DNA from: Luteimonas colneyensis
Lineage (GTDB): Bacteria; Pseudomonadota; Gammaproteobacteria; Xanthomonadales; Xanthomonadaceae
Reading direction: 5' to 3'
Length of the DNA stretch: 64,000 bases
NCBI RefSeq assembly: GCF_014836665.1
Contig: NZ_JACSQJ010000001.1
Location: 124,001 to 188,000 of the forward strand
Numbering within the stretch: the stretch's first letter is position 1; every line of letters begins with the position of its first letter. A program made the position numbers and the translations under genes. Below, one piece after another: positions 16,954-30,167 of this stretch. The notes beneath the pieces were generated by a model. The model saw only the letters and a list, made by a program, of their open reading frames with translations. It had not been told where the DNA came from and made no database searches.

Positions 16954-18158
16954 GCGCACAGATCTCGAATTCCACCCATCGCGGTGCGCGCCTTGCCGGT
17001 CGCGCCGCGCTCCTGCTCGCCTGCCTGAGCATGGCCACCGGCTGCAGCACCGTGCGCGGCTGGTTCTCCAGCGGCGACAAGGACGAGGTCCAGACCGAGC
17101 CGGCCGAACTGGTCGAGTTCCAGTCGCTGGCGACGCCCAGCCGGCTGTGGACGGCGAGCGCCGGCAAGGGCGACGGCAGCACCGGCGTGCGCCAGGGCGC
17201 GTTCATCGCCGATGGCGTGGTGTACGCCGCCTCGGTGGAAGGCGGGGTGCGCGCATTCGACCTGCAGAGCGGCAACAGCCTCTGGCGGCATGAGTCGGAC
17301 CTGCGCCTGTCAGGTGGTCCCGGCGCGGGCGACGGCCTGGTCGTGGCCGGATCGCTCGACGGCGAGGTGGTCGCACTGGACGCGGCCACCGGTGCGCCGC
17401 GCTGGACCGCCAAGGTGCCCAACGAGGTCATCGCGCGCCCGGCGGTCGGCCAGGGCCTGGTCGTCGTCCGCTCGAACGACGGGCGCGTCACTGCGTTCGA
17501 TGCCGCCAGCGGCGAGCGTCGCTGGTTCTGGATCGAGGAGATGCCCACGCTGACCGTGCGTGGAAACGCGCCGGTCGCGCTCGCGCCCGGCTACGCCTTC
17601 GTCGGCACCGACGAGGGCGACCTGGTCGCGCTGTCGCTCGTCGACGGGCGCAAGCTGTGGGAGCAGGCGGTCGCCCTGCCTGACGGCCGCACCGAACTCG
17701 AGCGCATGGCCGACATCGACGGTGCGCCCGTGGTCGATGGTCCGGCCGTCATCGCCAGCAGCTACAAGAACCGCACCATGGCCTTCGAAGGGCCGTCCGG
17801 CCGACCGCTCTGGGCCGCCGAGAGCGGCGGCGCGGGCAGCGTCGGCGTCGCCGGCGACCGCGTGGTGGTCAGCGATGCCGCCGGCACCGTCTGGGCCATC
17901 GACAAGTACGTCGGCACGTCCTACTGGCGCCAGCCGGCGCTGGCGCGCCGCGGCCTGAGCCCGGCGGTCGTGCACGGCGCCTATGCCGTGGTCGGCGATC
18001 TCGAGGGCTACCTGCACTGGATGCGGCTGTCCGACGGTGAGTTCGCCGCGCGGACGCGCGCCGGCCGCTCCGCCATCGCGGCGCATCCGGTGGTGGCCGA
18101 CGGCGTGATGGTGGTCCAGAACGTCGACGGCGACCTCAGCGCCTGGCGCATCGACTGA
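16950..18158 (+). CDS. bamB: Outer-membrane assembly lipoprotein BamB
   Basis: Encodes 402 residues with a lipoprotein-type signal (Cys32 after MATG) and a pyrroloquinoline-type eight-bladed beta-propeller. Repeated motifs such as VYAASVEGGVRAFDLQSG and VVAGSLDGEVVALDAATG mark successive blades. BamB is a scaffold of the BAM complex that folds beta-barrel proteins into the outer membrane. The lipobox is slightly weak (Ala at -3) but the Cys and context fit. It is translationally coupled to yfgM and followed by a strong hairpin before der. Confidence 0.95.
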   Translation: MSAQISNSTHRGARLAGRAALLLACLSMATGCSTVRGWFSSGDKDEVQTEPAELVEFQSLATPSRLWTASAGKGDGSTGVRQGAFIADGVVYAASVEGGVRAFDLQSGNSLWRHESDLRLSGGPGAGDGLVVAGSLDGEVVALDAATGAPRWTAKVPNEVIARPAVGQGLVVVRSNDGRVTAFDAASGERRWFWIEEMPTLTVRGNAPVALAPGYAFVGTDEGDLVALSLVDGRKLWEQAVALPDGRTELERMADIDGAPVVDGPAVIASSYKNRTMAFEGPSGRPLWAAESGGAGSVGVAGDRVVVSDAAGTVWAIDKYVGTSYWRQPALARRGLSPAVVHGAYAVVGDLEGYLHWMRLSDGEFAARTRAGRSAIAAHPVVADGVMVVQNVDGDLSAWRID

Positions 18159-18180
18159 ACCCCGCGAATTGGCGGGACAT

Positions 18181-18218
18181 CGCGGCCCCGGGTAGTCTCT
18201 GCCCGGGGCCGCGCGTTT
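18181..18218 (+). terminator. 12-bp GC hairpin after bamB
   Basis: CGCGGCCCCGGG (18181-18192) pairs perfectly with CCCGGGGCCGCG (18202-18213) around a 9-base loop and is followed by CGTTT. The T-tract is short, so it may terminate only part of the bamB transcripts before der. Confidence 0.6.
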
Positions 18219-18249
18219 CCCGCATCCACGAACCAAGGCACGACATCTC

Positions 18250-19665
18250 ATGCTTCCCCTGGTCGCCCTGGTGGGCCGTCCCAACGTCGGCAAGTCGACG
18301 CTCTTCAACGCCCTGACGCGCACGCGCGACGCGCTCGTGCACGACCAGCCGGGCGTCACCCGGGATCGCCACTACGGCGTGTGCCGGCTCGACGAGGCGC
18401 GGCCCTTCGCGCTGGTCGACACCGGCGGCATCGCCGATGGCGGCGTGCACCTCGTCACCGGCGACCTGGCCGGCGCGACCGCACGCCAGGCCCGTGCCGG
18501 CGCCGACGAAGCCGACCTGGTGCTCTTCGTGGTCGATGGCCGCGAGGGACCGTCGTCGGTCGACGACGAGATCCTCGCGTGGCTGCGCAAGTCCGACAAG
18601 CCGGTGTTCCTGGTGGTCAACAAGACCGACGGCCTGGACTCGCGCGCGGCGCTGGCGGAGTTCGCGCGCTACGGCTTCCGCGACATCCTTGCGGTATCGT
18701 CCGCGCACCGCCAGGGCCTCGACGACCTGGTCGATGAGATCCACGAGCGCCTGCCGGAGCAGGGCGCGACCGAAGTCCCCGACAACGATCCGGACCGCAT
18801 CCGCATCGCCTTCGTCGGCCGCCCGAACGTGGGCAAGTCGACCCTGGTCAACCGCATCCTCGGTGAGGAGCGGATGATCGCCTCCGACGTCGCCGGCACC
18901 ACCCGCGACTCGATCTCCGCCGACCTCGAGCGCGACGGCCGCCTGTACCGGCTGGTCGACACCGCCGGCATCCGCCGCAAGTCGCGCGTGGACGAGGCGG
19001 TCGAGACCTTCTCCATCATCAAGACGCTCGAGTCGATCGAGCACTGCCAGGTGGCGGTGGTGATGATCGACGCCCGAGAGGGCGTGACCGACCAGGACGC
19101 CAGCGTGCTCGGCGCCGTGCTCGATGCCGGCCGTGCGCTGGTGATCGCGGTCAACAAGTGGGATGGGCTGGACACCTACCAGCGCGAGCAGGTCGAAGCG
19201 CTGCTGTCGCGCAAGCTGGCCTTCGTGCCCTGGGCCGAGGCCGTGCGCATCAGTGCGCTGCACGGCTCCGGCCTGCGCGAGCTGTTCCGCGCGATCCACC
19301 GCGCGCATGCTTCGGCCACGCGCAGCTTCAGCACCGCCGAGGTCACGCGCGCAGTGGAGATCGCGGCCGAGGCCAGCCCGCCGCCGGTGGTGCGCGGCCA
19401 CGCCGCCAAGCTGCGCTTCGCGCATCCGGGCGGCGAGAGCCCGCCGACGATCATCGTCCACGGCACCCGCCTGCGCACGCTGTCGGACTCCTACAAGCGC
19501 TACCTCGAGAACTTCTTCCGCAAGCGCTTCAAGCTGGTGGGCACGCCGGTGCGCTTCGTGTTCAAGGAGGGCGAGAATCCCTACAAGGACAAGAAGAACG
19601 TGCTCTCCGAGCGCCAGGTGGCGAAGAAGAAGCGGCTGATCCGGCACGCCAAGCGCGGCAAGTGA
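18250..19665 (+). CDS. der: Ribosome-biogenesis GTPase Der (EngA)
   Basis: Encodes 471 residues with two tandem GTPase domains, each with the P-loop GRPNVGKST (residues 9-17 and about 190-198), DTxG switch II motifs, and NKTD and NKWD specificity motifs. A KH-like C-terminal domain and a basic tail complete the EngA structure. Der is needed for maturation of the 50S subunit. The stop overlaps the GTG start of mobA by 4 bases. bamB-der is a widely conserved pair. Confidence 0.97.
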   Translation: MLPLVALVGRPNVGKSTLFNALTRTRDALVHDQPGVTRDRHYGVCRLDEARPFALVDTGGIADGGVHLVTGDLAGATARQARAGADEADLVLFVVDGREGPSSVDDEILAWLRKSDKPVFLVVNKTDGLDSRAALAEFARYGFRDILAVSSAHRQGLDDLVDEIHERLPEQGATEVPDNDPDRIRIAFVGRPNVGKSTLVNRILGEERMIASDVAGTTRDSISADLERDGRLYRLVDTAGIRRKSRVDEAVETFSIIKTLESIEHCQVAVVMIDAREGVTDQDASVLGAVLDAGRALVIAVNKWDGLDTYQREQVEALLSRKLAFVPWAEAVRISALHGSGLRELFRAIHRAHASATRSFSTAEVTRAVEIAAEASPPPVVRGHAAKLRFAHPGGESPPTIIVHGTRLRTLSDSYKRYLENFFRKRFKLVGTPVRFVFKEGENPYKDKKNVLSERQVAKKKRLIRHAKRGK

Positions 19666-20234
19666 AGCCCGCGGCCACCACGCTCGGGCTGCTGGCGGGC
19701 GGGCGGGCCACGCGCCTGGGCGGCCTCGACAAGGCCTGGCTGCAGCGCGGCGGCGTGCCGCAGGTGGTCCGCCTGGCCGGGCGCGTGCGCGGCGAGGTCG
19801 ACGCGGTGCTGGTCTCCGCCAACCGGGATCACGGCCGCTATGCCGCCCATGACCTGGTTCCGGTCGCCGACCGGCATCCGGACCTCGGGCCGCTGGGCGG
19901 ACTCGATGCCCTCGCCGACGCCTGCGCGACGCCGTGGCTGCTCACGCTTCCGGTGGACCTGGTGTCGGTCAACGACTGCCTCCTGCGCAGCCTGCGCGCC
20001 GCGGGCGGCGAGGGTGCCTGGGCCGAAGACGACGATGGCCGCCAGCCGCTGGTGGCGCTCTGGCGCGTCGAGCCCCTGCGCGCCGCGCTGCCGGCCGCGC
20101 TGGCGTCGGGCGACCTGGCGGTCCGTACGCTGCAGGCAAGGCTCGGGATGGTCGGCGTGCGCTTTGCCGGCCTGCGCTTCGGCAACCTCAACACACCGGA
20201 CGACCTCGCCGCCGCCGGCTGCACGCCGGGATGA
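19662..20234 (+). CDS. mobA: Molybdenum cofactor guanylyltransferase
   Basis: Encodes 190 residues. The N-terminus [19 protein letters not shown] is the nucleotide-binding signature of MobA, followed by SANR and the [11 protein letters not shown] stretch and a C-terminal NLNTPDDL motif. The enzyme attaches GMP to molybdopterin to make the bis-MGD cofactor of DMSO-reductase-type enzymes. Translation probably begins at GTG 19662, which overlaps the der stop (GTGA), so it is coupled to der. Together with the MoeB fusion downstream it shows that the organism makes molybdenum cofactor. Confidence 0.9.
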   Translation: MKPAATTLGLLAGGRATRLGGLDKAWLQRGGVPQVVRLAGRVRGEVDAVLVSANRDHGRYAAHDLVPVADRHPDLGPLGGLDALADACATPWLLTLPVDLVSVNDCLLRSLRAAGGEGAWAEDDDGRQPLVALWRVEPLRAALPAALASGDLAVRTLQARLGMVGVRFAGLRFGNLNTPDDLAAAGCTPG

Positions 20235-20344
20235 ACGCTGCGTGCCGCGGCGGGACCCGCGCGGGCGGACGGCATGGCGTAGGGTAGGCGGACCTCGGGT
20301 TGGCCGCAGTCGGCGGGAGTGTGGCGGTGGCGGATAATCGCCGC

Positions 20345-21487
20345 ATGCCTGCATCTGAAATCACACCGCGCGACGCGCAGCGGCGGCTCGAGACCATGGG
20401 CGCCACCCTCGTCGACGTGCGCGAGGACCATGAACGCGACGGCGGCATGGCCGAGGGCGCGATCGGCATCGCGCGCGGCGAGCTCGAGGCCGACCCCGGC
20501 TTCCATTTCCACGACCGCGATCGCGAGCTGGTGCTGATCTGCCAGACGGGCGGGCGCTCGATGCTGGCGGCGGAAGCGCTGCAGCGCCAGGGATACCGCA
20601 ACGTGGCCTCGGTCCGCGGCGGCACGCTGCGCTGGATCGCCGACGGCCTGCCGATGGCCCGTCCCGATCCCGCGGCGCCGGCGCGCGACGAGGATTTCCA
20701 CCAGCGCTACTCGCGCCACCTGCTGCTGCCCGAGATCGGCATGCGTGGGCAGAAGCGGCTGCAGTCCTCGCGCGTGCTCATGCTCGGCGCCGGCGGCCTC
20801 GGGTCGCCGGCCGCCTTCTACCTGGCCGCCGCCGGCGTGGGCGAGCTGCGCATCGCCGACGACGATGTGGTCGAGCGCAGCAACCTGCAGCGCCAGATCC
20901 TGCATGCCGACGCCGACATCGGCATGCGCAAGGTCGATTCCGCCGAGGTCCGGCTGTCGGCGCTCAACCCGCGGCTGAAGATCGACGCAGTGGCCGAACG
21001 GGTGACGTCGGCCAACATCGACCGGCTGATGGACGGCGTCGACGTGGTGGTCGACGGCGCCGACAACTTCCCCGTGCGCTACCTGCTCAACGACGCCTGC
21101 ATCCGCCATGCGGTGCCCCTGGTGTACGGCGCGGTGCACCGCTTCGAAGGCCAGGTCAGCGTGTTCGACGCCGGTCGCCACCGCGGCGAGGCGCCGTGCT
21201 ATCGCTGCCTCTTCCCCGAGCCGCCGCCGGCCGAGGCCGCGCCCAACTGCAGCGAAGCCGGCGTGCTGGGCGTGCTGCCGGGTGTGGTCGGCATGCTGCA
21301 GGCCACCGAAGCGCTGAAGCTGCTGCTGCACGTGGGCGAGCCGCTGCGTGGACGCCTGCTGCATTTCGATGCCCTGGGCATGCACTTCCGCGAAACGCGG
21401 CTCACGCCCGATCCCGCCTGTCCACTCTGCGCGCCCGGCCGGGAATTTCCCGGCTACATCGACTACGCCGCCTTCTGCGCGGGCTGA
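20345..21487 (+). CDS. moeB: Rhodanese-MoeB/ThiF fusion, molybdopterin-synthase sulfurylase/adenylyltransferase
   Basis: Encodes 380 residues. Residues about 8-105 form a rhodanese domain with its persulfide cysteine in LICQTGGRSM. The E1-like domain follows, with the ATP motif MLGAGGLGSPAAFYLAAAG, the R-Q-I-L segment, and two zinc CxxC pairs (CYRC and CPLC). Such proteins adenylate the C-terminus of MoaD (or ThiS) and may also supply sulfur. The rhodanese is at the N-terminus, whereas MOCS3/MoeZ-type fusions have it at the C-terminus. A GATAAT element ends 6 bases before the ATG, so the mRNA may be leaderless. Confidence 0.9.
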   Translation: MPASEITPRDAQRRLETMGATLVDVREDHERDGGMAEGAIGIARGELEADPGFHFHDRDRELVLICQTGGRSMLAAEALQRQGYRNVASVRGGTLRWIADGLPMARPDPAAPARDEDFHQRYSRHLLLPEIGMRGQKRLQSSRVLMLGAGGLGSPAAFYLAAAGVGELRIADDDVVERSNLQRQILHADADIGMRKVDSAEVRLSALNPRLKIDAVAERVTSANIDRLMDGVDVVVDGADNFPVRYLLNDACIRHAVPLVYGAVHRFEGQVSVFDAGRHRGEAPCYRCLFPEPPPAEAAPNCSEAGVLGVLPGVVGMLQATEALKLLLHVGEPLRGRLLHFDALGMHFRETRLTPDPACPLCAPGREFPGYIDYAAFCAG

Positions 21488-21562
21488 GCGTGTGTCCCGC
21501 GCGTGAGCGGGACGGTCCACGGTCTCGGCTAGTCTTTCCGCTCCATCGGAGAGGAAGACGGC

Positions 21563-22591
21563 ATGACGACGACACCGCGCGGCTGGATCCGCCTGGCGCT
21601 CCTGGCGCTCCTGGCCTGCGCCCTGCCGGTGCCCGCGGTCGCCGCCGCTGATCCATGCCCGCTGCTGAGGGCGCAGCATTCGGCGCCCGACGCGGCCACG
21701 CGCATCGCGGCCGCGGCCTGCGAGGAACATCAGGCCTGGCATCGTCCCTTCATCGACGCGCAGGGCCGGCTGGCCGGCTCGGTGGTGCGCGAGGCGGAAG
21801 CGGCTCTGCTGGCCAACGGACAGCCGGCATGGCAGCGCGTCGGCGAATACTGGCGGGGCAGCGGCCTGCTCCGGCAGGTCATGCAGCGTCCGGGCGCCGT
21901 CGAATGCGCGCAGCCACCGGCGCAGCACTCCGCGGCCGCCTGCCGCAGCTTCATCGTCGACACGCCCTGGTCGGCGGCCTTCGTGTCGTGGGTGATGCGG
22001 CGCGCGGCGCTGCCGGGCTTCGGCGCTTCGGCCAGCCACGTCGACTACGTGCGCGCGGCCTACCGTGATCCCGAGGGCAGCGCCTACCGGATCGCCGATC
22101 CGCGCGCGGCGAAGCCGGCGCCGGGCGACCTCCTGTGCTACGTGCGCGTCGCCGATCGCAGCTACGGCTTCGGCGGGCTGGCGACGCTGCTGGGCAGCGA
22201 GGGCGGCGGCCTCGGCATGCACTGCGACGTGGTCGTGTCCGCCAGCGAGCGCGGCGACCGCCTCGCGCGCCTGGTGGGCGGCAACGTGCTCGACGGCGTG
22301 ACCATGCGGCTGCTGCCGCTGAGTCCGGGCGGCCACTTCCAGGACCTGCCGATGCGACTGGAGGGCGACCCGGCCTGCACCCCGGACGCGCCCGAGGCCT
22401 GCAATGCGAATCGGCAGGACTGGGCGGCGCTGCTGCAGCTGCGGCCGCAGGCCGAGCTCGCCCGGCTGGCCCCGCCGCCTCCGCTGCAGGGGCCGGCGAG
22501 TTCGCCCGTGGCCCCGCAGTGCTGCGTGCACTGCGTCGTCGGCGCCGGTGTCCCGCGCTGCCCGGCCGGGACTCCCGCACCGGGGCGTTGA
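21563..22591 (+). CDS. Exported DUF2272 protein
   Basis: Encodes 342 residues with a Sec signal peptide (cleavage near VAAADPC, residue 29). The middle region has the DUF2272 pattern [16 protein letters not shown], then a histidine in SASHVDYV, and later GDLLCYVR and GMHCDVVV. This fold resembles NlpC/P60-CHAP hydrolases, but the usual nucleophilic Cys position is a Ser here (PWSAAF). Cysteines are also abundant at the C-terminus (QCCVHCVV). The function is unknown; a cell-wall or periplasmic role is inferred only from fold resemblance. The ATG follows GAGAGGAAGA, a good ribosome site. Confidence 0.8.
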   Translation: MTTTPRGWIRLALLALLACALPVPAVAAADPCPLLRAQHSAPDAATRIAAAACEEHQAWHRPFIDAQGRLAGSVVREAEAALLANGQPAWQRVGEYWRGSGLLRQVMQRPGAVECAQPPAQHSAAACRSFIVDTPWSAAFVSWVMRRAALPGFGASASHVDYVRAAYRDPEGSAYRIADPRAAKPAPGDLLCYVRVADRSYGFGGLATLLGSEGGGLGMHCDVVVSASERGDRLARLVGGNVLDGVTMRLLPLSPGGHFQDLPMRLEGDPACTPDAPEACNANRQDWAALLQLRPQAELARLAPPPPLQGPASSPVAPQCCVHCVVGAGVPRCPAGTPAPGR

Positions 22592-22670
22592 CCACGTGGG
22601 CGGGCGGGGTTCGCGCGCGGCGGCTTCGATGGGCGACAATGCCCGCTTCCCGCGCACCATCCAGGCAGGC

Positions 22671-25104
<2,434 letters not shown>

Positions 25105-25105
25105 G

Positions 25106-25332
25106 ATGGCACGCCGCCGTTCCGGCCGGACGCCGTCGCCGGCACGACGCATCCTGCTGCGTGGCATCGCCGTCGCGCTGCTGGTGGCGATCGCGCTGTA
25201 CGGCTACACCTTCTACCGCGGCTGGCAGCTGCGCGATTCCTGCACCGGCAACGGCGGCGAGTGGAACGCGGAGCTCGAGCAGTGCACCTTCCGCCTCGCG
25301 CTGCCCGAGCAGTCGCCCCCTGAATCCACGCC

Positions 25333-25336
<4 letters not shown>
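25106..25336 (+). CDS. Small single-pass membrane protein in the guaBA operon
   Basis: Encodes 76 residues: a very basic N-terminus ([19 protein letters not shown]), one transmembrane helix (about 20-38) and a short outer part with two cysteines ([16 protein letters not shown]) spaced to form a disulfide. It starts 2 bases after the guaB stop and its own TGA overlaps the guaA ATG, so it must be co-translated with both. I do not recognise the family. A link to guanine nucleotide synthesis is suggested only by position. Confidence 0.75.
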
Positions 25337-26916
<1,580 letters not shown>

Positions 26917-26945
26917 GGCGACCACGCGCCCTGCCAGGTGATACG

Positions 26946-26973
26946 AAAAAGCCCGCGTCGCCGCGGGCTTTTT
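26946..26973. terminator. Bidirectional intrinsic terminator between guaA and the porin gene
   Basis: AAAAAGCCCGCG (26946-26957) and CGCGGGCTTTTT (26962-26973) form a 12-bp stem with a 4-base loop. It has T-runs on both strands, so it can end both converging transcripts. Confidence 0.92.
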
Positions 26974-26995
26974 CTTTCCAGCCGGCTTGCCGGGG

Positions 26996-27736
26996 TCAGA
27001 ACGCCCAGGTGAGCAGCAGCGAAGCGCGGCCGTCGGCCAGGCTGGCGTCGCCCACCGACTCCGCCACCAGCTCGCTGTAGCCCGAGGTGTCGGTGTACTG
27101 CAGCTTCGCGTTGATCGGGCCGAAGTCGCGGTCGAGCGAGACCAGCCAGTCGCTGTAGCTGTCGCCAGCGGCGTCGTCCAGGTCGTAATGGCCCGCCTGC
27201 GCGCCAAGGGTGAAGCCGCTGTCGCCGAGCGGGAAGGCCGCACCGGCGTAGTAGTACCAGCCCTTGCCACCCAGGTTGAAGATGTCGGGGGAGTAGGCGA
27301 CGCCGGCGTGGTAGTGCTCGGCGAAGCCGAGCGTGGCCTCGATCTCGGTGTAATCGATGTCGTAGTCGGCGCCGTTGTGGCCGGGGTAGGCCACGCGCGA
27401 GACGAAGACGTCGAGCTCGGTGCCCGCGCCCAGCTCGCCGGCCCAGCCGATGTAGGCGTTGACCTCGTGGTCGATGCCGTCCTCGCTGTCGCCGAAGTCG
27501 ACGTTGGAGGCGAAGCCGCCGACGTAGAAGCCGCTGGCATGTTCGACGTAGGCCTCGAGCTGCAGCGCCGGGTCCTCCATCGTCTGCGACACGCCGCGCC
27601 AGACGTAATCGCTGGCCGCCGTGACCTCGCCGCCGAAGGTCCAGGCCGGACCGCCGGCGTCATCCTGCGCCAGGGCGGGCAGGGCGGTGGCGGCGAGCAT
27701 GGCCGCGAGCACGGCGCACAGGGAGGACTTCTTCAT
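26996..27736 (-). CDS. TorF-family putative porin
   Basis: Encodes 246 residues with a Sec signal peptide (MKKSSLCAVLAAMLAATALPALAQ) and a mature part rich in alternating beta-strands. The start WTFGGEVTAASDYVWRGVSQT is the hallmark of the TorF/Gcw_chp family, and the C-terminal Phe is typical of outer-membrane barrels. Members are thought to be outer-membrane channels of unknown substrate. ATG 27736 is chosen because it starts the signal peptide; an upstream in-frame ATG (27748) is possible. It diverges from the polyamine transporter genes 124 bases away, which may hint at a shared substrate. Confidence 0.85.
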   Translation of the reverse strand: MKKSSLCAVLAAMLAATALPALAQDDAGGPAWTFGGEVTAASDYVWRGVSQTMEDPALQLEAYVEHASGFYVGGFASNVDFGDSEDGIDHEVNAYIGWAGELGAGTELDVFVSRVAYPGHNGADYDIDYTEIEATLGFAEHYHAGVAYSPDIFNLGGKGWYYYAGAAFPLGDSGFTLGAQAGHYDLDDAAGDSYSDWLVSLDRDFGPINAKLQYTDTSGYSELVAESVGDASLADGRASLLLTWAF

Positions 27737-27762
27737 TGCGGGTCTCATGGAGGAAACCGTCC

Positions 27763-27791
27763 AATATATACTTCCGGGCCCAAGCGGTAAA
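27763..27791 (-). promoter_or_regulatory. Promoter for the porin gene
   Basis: On the reverse strand TTTACC (27791-27786) and TATATT (27768-27763) are spaced by 17 bases, 27 bases upstream of the porin ATG. This is one of the few AT-rich patches in the region. Confidence 0.6.
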
Positions 27792-27860
27792 TTCGCGTTG
27801 ACACCCCCGGGGTGCGCTCGGAACATGCCCGCTGCCACCGTATCCCCCTGGAGAACTGCC

Positions 27861-29006
27861 GTGTCCCTGCGCCTTGCCCCGCTTGCCTGTGCCCTGGTCC
27901 TTGCCGCATGCGGGGGCAACCAGACCGGCTCCGATGCCTCCGGCGCGCCTGCCGGCGCCGAGGAGCAGGTGCTCAACGTCTACAACTGGTCGGACTACGT
28001 CGCCGACGACACCATCGCCAACTTCGAGGCGGCCACCGGCATCAAGGTCAACTACGACGTCTACGCCGAGAACGAGACGCTCGAGACCAAGCTGACTGCC
28101 GGCGGCTCCGGCTACGACGTGGTGTTCCCCTCGGCGCGGCCCTTCGCCCAGCGCCAGATCCGCGCCGGCTTGTATGCGCCGCTGGACAAGGCGAAGCTGC
28201 CGAACCTGCAGCACCTGGATCCCGCGATCATGCAGGGGCTGACCGACATCGATCCCGGCAACGCCCACGTCGTGCCCTACATGTGGGGCACCACCGGCCT
28301 GGGCATCAACGTCGACAAGGTCACCGCCGCGCTCGGCGCCGACGCGCCGCTGGATTCCTGGAGCCTGCTGTTCGACCCGGCCAACGCCGCGAAGCTCGCC
28401 TCCTGCGGCATCCACGTGCTCGACGACGACCAGGAGGCCTTCGGCGCCGCCCTGATCTGGCTCGGCCGGGATCCCAACGCCGGCGCCGCCGACGAGATCG
28501 AAGCGGTGAAGCAGGCCTACGCCGCCATCCGCCCGCACATCCGCACCTTCAACAACGCCGAGTACAAGGACGCGCTGGCCAATGGCGACGCCTGCCTGGT
28601 GATGGGCTACTCCGGTGACATCGGCCAGGCCCGCGACGTCGCCGCCGAGGCCGCCGAGGCCACTGGCAAGGCCGCGCCCGACATCCGCTACGTGATCCCG
28701 AAGGAGGGCGCGATCCGCTGGATGGACGTCATCGCCATCCCGAAGGACGCCCGCCATCCGGGCAACGCGCATGCGTTCGTCGACTACCTGATGCAGCCCG
28801 AGGTGATCGCCGCGGTCACCGACCACGTCGCCTACGCCAACGCCAACCTGGCGGCGACGCCGCTGGTCGATCCGGAGATCGCGGCCGACGGCGGCGTGTA
28901 CCCGGCCGAGGACGTGCGCGCCAAGCTGGTCGATCCGGTCTCGCTGCCCGAAGACGTGCAGCGCCAGCGCGTGCGCGCCTGGACCGGCATCAAGAGCGGC
29001 CGCTAG
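27861..29006 (+). CDS. Polyamine ABC transporter substrate-binding protein (PotF/PotD family)
   Basis: Encodes 381 residues with a lipoprotein signal (LVLAAC, Cys18). The mature protein begins with LNVYNWSDYVADDTIANFE, the characteristic start of PotD/PotF, and has the GYDVVFPSARP and YMWGTTGLGIN regions. It captures putrescine or spermidine in the periplasm for the membrane permease. GTG 27861 follows GGAG by 8 bases; an in-frame ATG at 27825 would overlap a likely -10 region (a TTGACA -35 lies at 27798-27803). It is a lipoprotein here, whereas E. coli PotF/PotD are soluble. The genes downstream encode the other transporter parts. Confidence 0.92.
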   Translation: MSLRLAPLACALVLAACGGNQTGSDASGAPAGAEEQVLNVYNWSDYVADDTIANFEAATGIKVNYDVYAENETLETKLTAGGSGYDVVFPSARPFAQRQIRAGLYAPLDKAKLPNLQHLDPAIMQGLTDIDPGNAHVVPYMWGTTGLGINVDKVTAALGADAPLDSWSLLFDPANAAKLASCGIHVLDDDQEAFGAALIWLGRDPNAGAADEIEAVKQAYAAIRPHIRTFNNAEYKDALANGDACLVMGYSGDIGQARDVAAEAAEATGKAAPDIRYVIPKEGAIRWMDVIAIPKDARHPGNAHAFVDYLMQPEVIAAVTDHVAYANANLAATPLVDPEIAADGGVYPAEDVRAKLVDPVSLPEDVQRQRVRAWTGIKSGR

Positions 29007-29009
29007 GCG

Positions 29010-30167
29010 ATGGCGACCCCCACGCGCGGCGCGGTCGCGGAGCCCTGGCGCGACCCCGCCACCCAGCCCTTCGTGCGCATCGAGGGGGTCACGAAGACCT
29101 TCGGCAAGGTCTACGCCTGCGACGACGTCACGCTCGACATCTACCGCGGCGAGTTCTTCGCCTTGCTGGGCGGGTCGGGCTCGGGCAAGAGCACGCTGCT
29201 GCGGATCCTGGCGGGGCTGGAAGCGCCCGACCAGGGGCGGATCATGATCGATGGCCTCGACGTCACCCACCTGCCGCCTTACCAGCGGCCGGTGAACATG
29301 ATGTTCCAGAGCTACGCGCTGTTCCCGCACATGACGGTCGCCCAGAACATCGCCTTCGGCCTGCGCCAGGACCGGCTGCCGGCCAGCGAGATCCGCGACC
29401 GCGTGCAGTCGATGCTGGAACTGGTGCGCATGCCGCAGCTCGGCAACCGCAAGCCGCACCAGCTTTCGGGCGGCCAGCGGCAGCGCGTGGCGCTGGCGCG
29501 TGCACTCGCGAAGCAGCCCAAGCTGCTGCTGCTCGACGAGCCGCTGGGCGCGCTCGACAAGCGCCTGCGCGAGCACACCCAGTTCGAGCTGGTGAACATC
29601 CAGGAGCGCGTGGGCACCACCTTCATCATGGTCACGCATGACCAGGAGGAGGCGATGACGATGTCCTCGCGCATCGCGGTCATGGACACCGGCCGCATCG
29701 TGCAGGTGTCGACGCCGGCGGTGCTGTACGAGTACCCGGCCACGCGCTTCGTGGCGGAGTTCATCGGCGGCATCAACCTGTTCGAGGGCCGAGTGCTGGA
29801 CAGCGACGAGGGCAGTGGGCAGGTGCGCATCCAGTGCGATCCGCTGGACGCCGAGCTGCTCGCGCGCCACACCGACCCGTTGCCGGAGGGCACCGCGGTG
29901 AGCATCGCGGTGCGCCCGGAGAAGATCGACGTGCACGAAGCGCCGCCGCAGCGCGGCACCGTGGCCACCGAGAACGTGGTGGTGGGCAAGGTGCGCGACA
30001 TCGCCTATCTGGGGGACGTCTCGATCTACCAGGTCGAGACCGAAGCCGGCGCCATCGTGCGCGTGCAGGAAACCCATGTCGCGCGCAGCTCCGAGCCGCA
30101 CTACGACTGGGACGACACCCTGTGGCTGAGCTGGGAAGCGGCCAGCGCGGTGGTGCTGACGGCATGA
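29010..30167 (+). CDS. potG: Polyamine ABC transporter ATP-binding protein
   Basis: Encodes 385 residues. The Walker A motif GGSGSGKST, signature LSGGQRQRVALARAL, Walker B LLLLDEPLGALD and the H-loop VTHDQEEA are intact. A C-terminal TOBE domain (about 290-360) is typical of the PotA/PotG branch. The protein powers import by the PotH/PotI permeases. It starts 3 bases after the substrate-binding gene and its stop overlaps the next ATG. Order F-G-H-I is as in the E. coli putrescine operon. Confidence 0.95.
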   Translation: MATPTRGAVAEPWRDPATQPFVRIEGVTKTFGKVYACDDVTLDIYRGEFFALLGGSGSGKSTLLRILAGLEAPDQGRIMIDGLDVTHLPPYQRPVNMMFQSYALFPHMTVAQNIAFGLRQDRLPASEIRDRVQSMLELVRMPQLGNRKPHQLSGGQRQRVALARALAKQPKLLLLDEPLGALDKRLREHTQFELVNIQERVGTTFIMVTHDQEEAMTMSSRIAVMDTGRIVQVSTPAVLYEYPATRFVAEFIGGINLFEGRVLDSDEGSGQVRIQCDPLDAELLARHTDPLPEGTAVSIAVRPEKIDVHEAPPQRGTVATENVVVGKVRDIAYLGDVSIYQVETEAGAIVRVQETHVARSSEPHYDWDDTLWLSWEAASAVVLTA

